A stretch of DNA of 64,000 nt from Arthrobacter sp. ISL-65 (GTDB taxonomy: Bacteria > Actinomycetota > Actinomycetes > Actinomycetales > Micrococcaceae), in the NCBI RefSeq assembly GCF_018613795.1, contig NZ_JAGGPN010000032.1, positions 1 to 64,000 of the forward strand, read 5' to 3'. This document shows, piece by piece, positions 42,738 through 51,235 of this stretch. The notes beneath the pieces were generated by a model. The model worked only from the letters and a program-made list of their open reading frames with translations. It made no database searches and had not been told where the DNA came from. The translations under genes and the position numbers were made by a program. Position 1 is the first letter of the stretch; the number at the start of each line of letters is the position of its first letter.

Positions 42738-43730
42738 ATGAGTTCCTTAGCAACATCCGAAAGTGCTGAGCAGGCGCCGTCCCTGCCCGGCCGGTCCAGC
42801 AGAAACCCGTCCCAAACTAACCAGCCCGGAAAGAGCCCAACCAGCACCGCCCAGTCCAGTCCCCGCCGGAGCCGGGACAACCTCAATGGCTGGGGCTTTG
42901 CCGCCCCATTCCTGGCGTTCTTCCTGGTCTTCCTCGTCTGGCCGCTGCTGTACGGCCTGTACATGAGCCTCACCGGCAAGTCCCTCACCGGCGCGAACGA
43001 CAGCCTGATCGGCCTGGCCAACTACGCCGAGGCCCTGGCCGACGCCGACATGTGGCATTCCCTGGGCAACACGCTCTACTTCACGGTGATCAGCACGGTT
43101 CCCCTAGTGCTCGTCGCTCTCGTCATGGCCGCACTGGTCAACGTCGGGCTGCCGGCGCAGTGGCTGTGGCGGCTCTCCTACTTCGCCCCGTACCTGCTCG
43201 CCTCCACCGTTGTCTCGCTCTTCTTCTCCTGGATGTACAACCCGCAGCTGGGCCTGATCAACGACTCGCTCGCGAAGATCGGGTTGCCCAAGGTGGCCTG
43301 GCTGAACGACCCGAACGTCGCCATGTGGGCCATCGTCATCGCCACCCTCTGGTGGACCGTGGGCTTCAACTTCCTGCTGTACCTGGCGGCCATGCAGAAC
43401 ATCCCCGCCCAGCACTACGAGGCGGCATCGCTGGACGGGGCCGGAGCCTGGCGGCAGTTTTTCTCCATCACGCTGCCGCAGCTGACCCCCACGACCGTGA
43501 TGATCGTGCTCCTGCAGATCCTGGCCTCGCTGAAAATCTTCGATCAGGTCTACCAGATGACGGCCGGCGGCCCCTCCGGTTCCACCCGGCCCGTTGTGGA
43601 GTACATCTTCGAAACTGGCTTCACCGGCTACCGGCTGGGCTACTCCGCAGCCATCTCCTACATCTTCTTCGGGCTGATCGTGGCCGTCTCGGTCATGCAG
43701 TTCTTCATCACTCGCCGCAGGAGTGCATAA
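42738..43730 (+). CDS. ABC sugar permease, MalF type
   Basis: A 330-residue permease. A polar 50-residue N-terminus precedes six hydrophobic helices. The EAA loop reads YEAASLDGAGAWRQFFSITLPQLTP. It is co-transcribed with the binding protein upstream (27-bp gap, AAAGGAG site) and the MalG-type permease two bases downstream. No ATPase gene is in the window, so a shared MsiK-type ATPase is assumed. Confidence 0.92.
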   Translation: MSSLATSESAEQAPSLPGRSSRNPSQTNQPGKSPTSTAQSSPRRSRDNLNGWGFAAPFLAFFLVFLVWPLLYGLYMSLTGKSLTGANDSLIGLANYAEALADADMWHSLGNTLYFTVISTVPLVLVALVMAALVNVGLPAQWLWRLSYFAPYLLASTVVSLFFSWMYNPQLGLINDSLAKIGLPKVAWLNDPNVAMWAIVIATLWWTVGFNFLLYLAAMQNIPAQHYEAASLDGAGAWRQFFSITLPQLTPTTVMIVLLQILASLKIFDQVYQMTAGGPSGSTRPVVEYIFETGFTGYRLGYSAAISYIFFGLIVAVSVMQFFITRRRSA

Positions 43731-43732
43731 CC

Positions 43733-44629
43733 ATGGCAACCCAGACCCTTACCCGCCCAGCCCTTAGCAGCACTTCGGCCGCAAAGCTCCGGCAGCCCCG
43801 CAAGAAGATGACGGCCGGCAGGGCTGCCGTCCTTGCAGTCGCCGCAATCCTGGCCGTCCTGTGGCTTGTCCCGTTCGCCTGGGCGACGGCCACCGCTTTC
43901 AAGAGTGAGGCGGACGCCGCAGCGCCGAAAATAAGCTGGATCCCGCCGTCGGGCTTTACCGCCGACGCCTTCGTCAAGGTGTTCCAGGACGGCAACATCC
44001 CGCTGTGGACATGGAACTCCCTCTACACCTCCGCGGCCATCACCGTGATCACGCTGGCCATCTCCGCACTGGTGGCCTACGCCCTGTCCCGCATCGACTT
44101 CCGCGGCAAGAAGGTGCTGATGACGGTGATCATCGCCTCCATCATGATCCCGCCGCCGGTGCTGATCATCCCGCTGTTCTACCAAATGGTGGCGCTGCAC
44201 ATGATTGACACTTCGTGGGCCATCATCCTGCCGCAGGTCATCCACCCCGCCATGGTGTTCGTGCTCAAGAAGTTCTTCGATCAGATCCCGCGCGAGCTCG
44301 AGGAGGCCGCGGTGATGGACGGTGCCAGCCGGATGCGGATCTTCACCCAGATCATCCTGCCCCTCTCACGCCCCATCCTGGCCGCCGTCGCAATCTTCGT
44401 GTTCATCAGCGCCTGGAACAACTTCCTCTGGCCCTTCATCTCCACCAACGACGGCTCCATCCTGACCCTCCCGGTGGGGCTGCAGACCATCAAGAGCGCC
44501 TACGGCATCCAGTACGCGCAGAATATGGCGTCCGCGCTGCTCGCGGCCCTGCCGCTCATCCTCGTTTTCCTGTTCTTCCAGCGCCAGATCATCAAGGGCG
44601 TTGCGACGACGGGACTCGCCGGCACCTGA
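43733..44629 (+). CDS. ABC sugar permease, MalG type
   Basis: A 298-residue permease. I start at MATQTLTRP, two bases after the preceding stop; the same frame is open far upstream but overlaps the other permease. Six helices follow a short basic N-terminus. The EAA loop is ELEEAAVMDGASRMRIFTQIILP. It completes the importer and precedes the GH51 gene by 65 bp. Confidence 0.92.
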   Translation: MATQTLTRPALSSTSAAKLRQPRKKMTAGRAAVLAVAAILAVLWLVPFAWATATAFKSEADAAAPKISWIPPSGFTADAFVKVFQDGNIPLWTWNSLYTSAAITVITLAISALVAYALSRIDFRGKKVLMTVIIASIMIPPPVLIIPLFYQMVALHMIDTSWAIILPQVIHPAMVFVLKKFFDQIPRELEEAAVMDGASRMRIFTQIILPLSRPILAAVAIFVFISAWNNFLWPFISTNDGSILTLPVGLQTIKSAYGIQYAQNMASALLAALPLILVFLFFQRQIIKGVATTGLAGT

Positions 44630-44694
44630 CCTAGGCACCTTCGCTTTCCACTGACTATCAACGAACCTGTTCCACAACCAAGGAGATACCCCAC

Positions 44695-46233
44695 ATGTCC
44701 CGCGCAAGGATCACTCTCGACCGCGACTTCACCATCGGGGAAGTACCCCGCCGCCTTTTCGGCTCCTTCGTTGAGCACATGGGCCGCTGCGTGTACACCG
44801 GCATCTACGAGCCCGGCCACCCGGAGGCCGACGAGAACGGCTTCCGCCAGGACGTGCTCAAGCTCGTCAAGGAGCTCGGCGCCACCGTCATCCGCTACCC
44901 GGGCGGCAACTTCGTTTCCGGCTACAACTGGGAGGACGGCATCGGCCCCCGGGAAAACCGCCCGCGGCGGCTCGACGGCGCCTGGCACACCCTGGAGACC
45001 AACGCCTTCGGCCTGCACGAGTTCGTGGACTGGTCCCGGCAGGCCGGCACCGAAATCATGGAGGCCATCAACCTGGGCACCAGGGGAGTGGACGCGGCCC
45101 GCGAGATCGTGGAGTACGCCAACCACCCCGGCGGCACGTACCTCTCGGATTTGCGCGCCAAAAACGGGCACAAGGACCCGTTCAACATCAAGCTGTGGTG
45201 CCTCGGCAATGAGATGGACGGGCCCTGGCAGATCGGCCACAAGACCGCTGAAGAGTATGGCCGTCTGGCCCAGGAGGCCGCCAAGGCGATGCGGTTCGTG
45301 GACCCGGACATCGAACTGGTGGCCTGCGGCAGCTCCAACTCCGGAATGCCTACCTTCGGGGCCTGGGAGCAGACAGTGCTGACCCACGCCTACGAGGAAG
45401 TGGATTACGTCTCGCTGCACGCCTACTACCAGGAGCACGACGGCGACGTCGGCAGCTTCCTCGCCAGCGCCGTCGACACCGACTACTTCATCGCGTCGGT
45501 GATCGCCACGGCGGATGCCGTCCGCGCGAAGGGCAAGCACAAGAAGCACATCAACCTGTCCTTCGATGAGTGGAACGTTTGGTACCAGCGCGGCCTCGAC
45601 ACCGAGGACCAGCCGCACAACGTGACCAAGGCCGGCTGGCGCGAGCACCCCCGGGTTATCGAGGACAAGTACAACGTGACGGACGCGGTCGTCGTTGGAA
45701 CGCTGCTCAACTCGCTGCTCCGGCATGGCGACCGGGTGAAGATCGCCAACCAGGCGCAGCTGGTCAACGTGATCGCGCCGATCTTCAGTGAGGAGAACGG
45801 ACCGGCCTGGCGCCAGACCATCTTCCACCCCTTCGCCCGGATGGCCGAACTGGCGAAGGGCCAGATCCTGCGCCTGTCCGTCGACTCGGACAAGTACGGG
45901 AACGCCCGGTTCGGCGACACCGACCTGGTGGACGTCAGCGCGACGTGGAACGAGGAGACGGGCCGGGTGGCGTTGTTCTTCGCGAACCGCGGCCTGGAGG
46001 AGTCGGCCGACGTCGAGGTGGCCCTGCGCGGGTTCGATGCCCGGCAGGTGCTCCGGGCGGAGGTCCTGGAAATCCCGGAGGGCGGGGACCGCCTCACGAT
46101 CAACGCCCAGGGCAGCCCGGACCGCGTGGGCCTCAAGCCGCTCGAAGGCGCGAAAGCAAGCGGCTCCGAGCTGCGGCTGAGCCTGCCGGCCTTGTCCTGG
46201 GCCGTCGTCGAGCTGGACGTGGTCAAGAACTGA
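44695..46233 (+). CDS. abfA: GH51 alpha-L-arabinofuranosidase, intracellular
   Basis: A 512-residue retaining glycosidase that trims arabinose from arabino-oligosaccharides. The acid/base is E173 in WCLGNEMDG and the nucleophile E292 in LSFDEWNVW. These sit almost where I recall them in the Geobacillus enzyme (175 and 294). A TIM barrel is followed by a beta-sandwich (about 385-512). There is no signal peptide, so it acts after import. It is the last gene of the LacI-controlled operon, with an AAGGAGA ribosome site. Confidence 0.95.
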   Translation: MSRARITLDRDFTIGEVPRRLFGSFVEHMGRCVYTGIYEPGHPEADENGFRQDVLKLVKELGATVIRYPGGNFVSGYNWEDGIGPRENRPRRLDGAWHTLETNAFGLHEFVDWSRQAGTEIMEAINLGTRGVDAAREIVEYANHPGGTYLSDLRAKNGHKDPFNIKLWCLGNEMDGPWQIGHKTAEEYGRLAQEAAKAMRFVDPDIELVACGSSNSGMPTFGAWEQTVLTHAYEEVDYVSLHAYYQEHDGDVGSFLASAVDTDYFIASVIATADAVRAKGKHKKHINLSFDEWNVWYQRGLDTEDQPHNVTKAGWREHPRVIEDKYNVTDAVVVGTLLNSLLRHGDRVKIANQAQLVNVIAPIFSEENGPAWRQTIFHPFARMAELAKGQILRLSVDSDKYGNARFGDTDLVDVSATWNEETGRVALFFANRGLEESADVEVALRGFDARQVLRAEVLEIPEGGDRLTINAQGSPDRVGLKPLEGAKASGSELRLSLPALSWAVVELDVVKN

Positions 46234-46240
46234 TCCTTCC

Positions 46241-46272
46241 CGGGCGGGCGGCCTTTACGGGCTGCCCGCCCG
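46241..46272 (+). terminator. Stem-loop after abfA
   Basis: CGGGCGGGCGGC and GCTGCCCGCCCG form a 12-bp stem with one mismatch and an 8-base loop, seven bases after the abfA stop codon. There is no U tract, as is common in high-GC actinobacteria. Confidence 0.7.
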
Positions 46273-46276
46273 CGGT

Positions 46277-46350
46277 GCCTACGGCAAGTACATCCGGATC
46301 GGCGGAGGCGCGATCATCCTGCCCGGCGTGACGGTGGGGGAGCTCAAGCC
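46277..46350 (+). pseudogene. Fossil of a hexapeptide-repeat acetyltransferase
   Basis: The plus strand translates to AYGKYIRIGGGAIILPGVTVGE. IGGGAIILPGVTVG is the turn motif of left-handed beta-helix (maltose O-acetyltransferase/NodL-type) enzymes. There is no start, no further repeats, and it runs out into the 3' end of modC. About 25 codons survive between the abfA terminator and modC. Confidence 0.65.
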
Positions 46351-46360
46351 GCTTTGCATG

Positions 46361-47406
<1,046 letters not shown>

Positions 47407-47410
<4 letters not shown>

Positions 47411-48270
47411 TTTGTTCCTGCCTGTAACGGCAGCGCCCGGGGGCGCCGGTAGGAAAGCCCGACGACGGCGACCGCCACAGCGACCAGCACCAGGGAAAGG
47501 GCGACGGCGGCATCGGCGTCGGTTTCCCGCTGCAGGTAGATCTCCAGCGGCAGGGTACGCGTGACGCCCTGGAGGCTGCCGGCGAAGGTCAGGGTGGCGC
47601 CGAATTCCCCCAGGCAGCGCGCGAACGACAACACGGCACCGGAGGCGAGCCCGGGCAGTACCAGCGGGATGCTGACGCGGCGCAGCACCGTGGTGGGACG
47701 GGCGCCGAGGGTTGCCGCGACGGCCTCGTACTTGGTGCCCGCGGTGCGCAGGGCGCCCTCGAGGCTGACCACCAGGAACGGCAGCGCAACGAACGTCTGG
47801 GCAAGAACGACGGCGGTGGTGGAGAAGGCGATCTGGATCCCCGCCAGCTCAAGGCTCCGCCCGAGCAGGCCCTGGCGGCCGAACGTGTACAGCAGGGCGA
47901 TGCCGCCGACGACCGGCGGCAGGACCAGGGGAAGCAGCACGAAGGCCCGCAGCAGGCGCTGGCCTGGGAAACTGGCACGCGCCAGGACGAGGGCCAGCGG
48001 CACGCCGAGTACGATGCACAGCACGGTGCTGGTTGCCGACGTTCGCAGGCTCAGGCCCAGCGCGGTAAGGGAGGGCTCCGAGGTGATGAGCGGGATGAAC
48101 TGCCCCCAGTTGACCTTGGCCACCATGGCGGCCAGCGGCAGCAGGACAAACACGGCTCCTGCTGCCGCGAGGGCGAACACCCAGGGCGGAACACCGGTGT
48201 ATCCGGTGTCCCGCCGGCCTGTTTTGCGGGCTGTCCAAGCCTTGCTACGGGGTGCCGAAGCCGGCGTCAC
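47407..48270 (-). CDS. modB: Molybdate ABC transporter permease
   Basis: A 287-residue permease with five to six hydrophobic helices. The loop contacting ATPase reads [22 protein letters not shown], and [17 protein letters not shown] is the ModB signature. The GTG start (MTPASAPRS), seven bases after GGAAGG, lies within modA, giving a 26-base overlap. Coupled translation with modA and modC is evident. Confidence 0.93.
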
Positions 48271-49048
48271 TGAGGACCTTCCTGCCTTCGCTGCCGGTGA
48301 CCATGGCGATGAAGGCCTTGGCCAGTTCCTTGTTTTTGCTGCTGCCCACGGTGGCGATCGGGTAGGTGTTCACGGCCTTGTCCGACTCACTGAACGGGAT
48401 GCCCTTGACCTTGTCGCCCGCGTTCCGGACGTCGGTGACATAAACCAGCCCGGCGTCGGCTTCCCCTGAGGTGACCTTGCCGAGCACATCACTCACGGAG
48501 GATTCCTCGCTGACAGGTTTCAGGGTGGTTCCGGTGGCCTTCTCCACCGTCTCGGTGGCGGAGCCGCAGGGAACCTGCGGTGCGCAGACCACCACCTTTA
48601 CGCCCGGCTTCGCCAGGTCCGCGAAGGAGCTGATCGACGCCGGATTGGCCGGCGGAACCGCGATCTCCAGGACGTTCGTGGCGAAGTTGCTTGCCGTTCC
48701 GTCGATGAGCTTGGCGTCGGAGAGTTTGGCCATGTTCCTGGTGTCGGCGGAGGCGACAACGTCGGCCGGGGCGCCCTGGGTAATCTGCGTGACCAGGTCC
48801 GAGGACCCGGCAAAGTTGAGCATGACCTTGGTGTCCGGGTTTGCGGCCTCGAACTCGGAGGCGATCTTGGTGAACGTCGTCTTCAGGGACGCGGCGGCGT
48901 AAATAGTCACGGTGCCGGTACCGGCCGCCGTCGAACCGCCGCTCTGGTTTGTGCCGCTCGCCGTATTGGAAGCGGCGCAGCCGGCCAGCCCGGCTGCGAG
49001 GACGCCGGTGGCCAGCAGGGCGCCGATGCGCACGCGGGTGACGTTCAA
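48245..49048 (-). CDS. modA: Molybdate-binding lipoprotein
   Basis: A 267-residue periplasmic-type binding protein. The signal ends in a lipobox LAGC (Cys24). Mature motifs include [42 protein letters not shown] and [13 protein letters not shown], which are standard for ModA. The start is TTG, overlapping the regulator stop (TTGA) behind GGGAAAGAG. Tungstate could also bind. Confidence 0.93.
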   Translation of the reverse strand: MNVTRVRIGALLATGVLAAGLAGCAASNTASGTNQSGGSTAAGTGTVTIYAAASLKTTFTKIASEFEAANPDTKVMLNFAGSSDLVTQITQGAPADVVASADTRNMAKLSDAKLIDGTASNFATNVLEIAVPPANPASISSFADLAKPGVKVVVCAPQVPCGSATETVEKATGTTLKPVSEESSVSDVLGKVTSGEADAGLVYVTDVRNAGDKVKGIPFSESDKAVNTYPIATVGSSKNKELAKAFIAMVTGSEGRKVLSDAGFGTP

Positions 49049-49455
49049 ATGATGCTCTTTCCCTGGGGTGTTTCGATGATGACGGTGGTGGCTTTGACCA
49101 CGGCGGTGGCCACGGACCCGAGTTCCAGGCCGAGTTCACGGACGGCTTCGCTGCTCATCAGGGAGACGACGCGGAAGGGGCCGCACTGCAGCTCCACCTG
49201 GGCCATGACCTTGTCCGCGGTGATGCCGGTGACCAGGCCAACGAACCGGTTGCGGGCAGAGCTGCCTACACGGGTGGGGTCCTCGGGCAGCTGCGCCTGG
49301 TCGCGGGCGAGGTGGGCGAGTTCAATTCCCTCGACGGCCAGCCGGCCGGAGGCGTCCTTGACCGGGGTCAAGGTCCCGTTCTCGGTCCAGCGGCGGACGG
49401 TGTCGTCGCTGACCCCCAGGAAACGCGCGGCTTCGGAGATGCGGTTTTTCGGCAT
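49045..49455 (-). CDS. HTH-TOBE molybdenum-responsive regulator
   Basis: About 136 residues. The N-terminus is a MerR/excisionase-like helix-turn-helix (RISEAARFLGVSDDTVRRW). The C-terminal 70 residues form one Mop/TOBE domain (RNRFVGLVTGITADKVMAQVELQCG) that should bind molybdate. I prefer the ATG giving MPKNRISEA; a GTG five codons upstream is possible, and neither has a strong ribosome site. It heads the mod operon and probably senses molybdate for it. Confidence 0.85.
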   Translation of the reverse strand: MPKNRISEAARFLGVSDDTVRRWTENGTLTPVKDASGRLAVEGIELAHLARDQAQLPEDPTRVGSSARNRFVGLVTGITADKVMAQVELQCGPFRVVSLMSSEAVRELGLELGSVATAVVKATTVIIETPQGKSII

Positions 49456-49477
49456 GACACCATATTCCACTATCTGC

Positions 49478-49495
49478 GGAGATTTAGGGAGATTT
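49478..49495. promoter_or_regulatory. Direct repeat upstream of the mod operon
   Basis: GGAGATTT occurs at 49478-49485 and again at 49488-49495, a 10-bp period, just upstream of the regulator start. It could be the binding site of the HTH-TOBE protein. Confidence 0.35.
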
Positions 49496-49585
49496 TTAAC
49501 GCAAATTCGACTTTTACCGCAGCTTCCAACGGTTCATGCGACAACAAGGATTGCCATCCGATCTAAGTAGTGCCACTATCTATCC

Positions 49586-49930
49586 ATGGGCGCAATTGAC
49601 TGGCAGCAGGAGCTGACCCGGGCTGCGCTCCCGCATGCAGTGCTCGCGCTCCTAATGAACGGTGAGATGCACGGCTACGCCATGATCGACGTGCTCCGCT
49701 CCGGAGGGTTCCCGAAGACCAAGGGCGGCACGCTGTATCCCTTGTTGCGGCGGCTGGAGGATCAGGGACTGGTCAGCCATGTGTGGCAGCACGACTCGGC
49801 GGGGCCGGGCCGCAAGCAGTTCGCCATCACCGGCGAGGGCCGTGCGGAACTGGCCCGCGCGGCGGACGCCTGGCAGCAGATGGACGAAGCACTCAGCAGG
49901 ATTCGGATAAGCAGACAGGAAACCCCATGA
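49586..49930 (+). CDS. PadR-family transcriptional regulator
   Basis: A 114-residue repressor of the short PadR type. The winged helix covers most of the protein (AVLALLMNGEMHGYAMIDVLRSGGF, GTLYPLLRRLEDQGLVSHVWQ, RKQFAITGEGR). Its stop overlaps the next ATG (ATGA), so it is co-translated with a small membrane protein. PadR and a HAAS/DUF1700-like partner often form such two-gene sensors. Confidence 0.9.
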   Translation: MGAIDWQQELTRAALPHAVLALLMNGEMHGYAMIDVLRSGGFPKTKGGTLYPLLRRLEDQGLVSHVWQHDSAGPGRKQFAITGEGRAELARAADAWQQMDEALSRIRISRQETP

Positions 49931-50313
49931 CGTACGAGCGCGACCTGGCCTTCAACCTTCGGATCCGTGGCATCTCCGAGCCGCAGATCGCCGAAACGCT
50001 GGAGGAGGTGCGGGCCCACGAGGCGGCCACCGGAACGCCGGCACAGGACGAGTTCGGGGCTGCACAGGACTACGCCAAGCAGTTCCCAAAGGGAAGGCGG
50101 CGGTCACGGGGAACGACAGTGACCACCGTCGCCGTGGCAGTATCCCTGGTGTACGTGCTGGCCGTCGTCGTCACGCCCTTCCTGGGCATTGACATCCGGG
50201 AGAGCGTGGGGCCAATAACGCTCCTGCCGGCGCTCGCCGTAATCCTGGGAGGCGTCCTCGTCGGTTTCCTGACCGACTACCTCCGCCCGGCGCCGTCGTC
50301 CTCCCGAACCTGA
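49927..50313 (+). CDS. Small membrane protein partnered with PadR
   Basis: A 128-residue protein. The first 60 residues are helical and charged (LAFNLRIRGISEPQIAETLEEVRAHEAATG), like the HAAS-type helical domain found next to PadR regulators. Two hydrophobic helices follow at about 60-80 and 92-112. It is coupled to the PadR gene through ATGA. Its role may be to signal membrane state to the PadR protein. Confidence 0.8.
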   Translation: MTYERDLAFNLRIRGISEPQIAETLEEVRAHEAATGTPAQDEFGAAQDYAKQFPKGRRRSRGTTVTTVAVAVSLVYVLAVVVTPFLGIDIRESVGPITLLPALAVILGGVLVGFLTDYLRPAPSSSRT

Positions 50314-50331
50314 GCTGTCCTCTCGAACCGG

Positions 50332-50402
50332 ACGTGATGGCGGGATTCGAACCCGCGTCAACGGTTTTGCAGACCGCTCCCTGTCCTCTCGGGCACACCA
50401 CG
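50332..50402 (-). tRNA. tRNA-Cys (GCA)
   Basis: A complete 71-base cloverleaf on the minus strand. The acceptor is CGTGGTG/CATCACG with one G-U pair, the D-stem CCC/GGG, and the anticodon arm GCGGT-CTGCAAA-ACCGT with anticodon GCA. The T arm is GCGGG-TTCGAAT-CCCGC. U73 is the cysteine discriminator. CCA is not encoded. The first pair is C1-G72, where G1-C72 is more usual. Confidence 0.95.
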
Positions 50403-50561
50403 TACCCGTAGCCTAGGCAAGCTCTGGCCGGGTGCGATTTTGTTACGCCTCGCTTCGGCCGGTGAAGCTGCGTTTCAGTGCGCGTCAGTACGTTGCAGCC
50501 GGGGTTGGGAAGCGGGCAGCAAGGTGCTTGATTGGGTCTACACGCTTCGAAAGGACTCGCC

Positions 50562-51077
50562 ATGACGGAACTCTCAGACCTCAGCCCGCGTCGGATCCGC
50601 AACGTGCTGGGCCACTTCGCAACGGGCCTGACCGTGATCACTGCGGCCACCGAGAACGGCCCTGCCGGGTTCACCTGCCAGTCCTTTGCGTCGCTCTCAC
50701 TGGAGCCGGCGCTGGTGACCTTCAGCCCGGCGCGGACCTCCAGCAGCTGGCCGCTGCTGCGCCGGGCGGGCCGCGTCACCGTCAACATCCTTCCGGCCGA
50801 CCACCAGCACCTCGCTGCCCAGTTCGCGCGGTCCGGCGCGGACAAGTTCGCTGGCGTCGACCACTCTCCGTCACCCCTCGGCAACCCTGTCCTCGACGGC
50901 GCCCTGGCCTGGGTGGACTGCGAGCTGCACCAGGAGTACGACGGCGGCGACCACACCATCGTGGTGGCCGCGGTCCACGCCCTGAGTGCCCGTTCCGACG
51001 TCGATCCCCTTCTTTTTTTCAAGGGTGACTACGTCTCCGTGCAGCCACGGGTCAAAATCCTGGAGGGCGCCGCATGA
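50562..51077 (+). CDS. Flavin reductase family protein
   Basis: A 171-residue FMN-binding split-barrel reductase. Motifs: FATGLTVITAATENGPAGFTCQSFASLSLEPALVTFSPAR near 20-60, and GNPVLDGALAWVDCELHQEYDGGDHTIVV near 110-138. I start at MTELSDL, seven bases after GAAAGGA. No partner monooxygenase is adjacent. Its stop overlaps the ATG of a truncated DUF5522 gene. Confidence 0.88.
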   Translation: MTELSDLSPRRIRNVLGHFATGLTVITAATENGPAGFTCQSFASLSLEPALVTFSPARTSSSWPLLRRAGRVTVNILPADHQHLAAQFARSGADKFAGVDHSPSPLGNPVLDGALAWVDCELHQEYDGGDHTIVVAAVHALSARSDVDPLLFFKGDYVSVQPRVKILEGAA

Positions 51078-51235
51078 CACGGGTCAAGGCCACGTCGCGG
51101 CGGCGCGGCCGCCGGCACGTTCCGCCGGGCAGGGACGCCAAATGTACGGCAATCGCGACGGCGTGCGCCTCCGGACGGCTTGACCCCTACACCGGCTACC
51201 GGCCCCAGTTTTCCAGCCGCTCCCTTCGGCGGTGA
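51074..51235 (+). pseudogene. Truncated DUF5522 gene
   Basis: A 53-codon frame beginning with ATG that overlaps the flavin reductase stop (ATGA). It has a basic N-terminus, then GRLDPYTGYR, which matches the start of the DUF5522 core. The conserved continuation with its Cys-rich RHCPY end is missing. Instead the frame runs 40 bp into the convergent debranching-enzyme gene. I infer that the 3' half was lost when that gene was joined. Confidence 0.55.
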
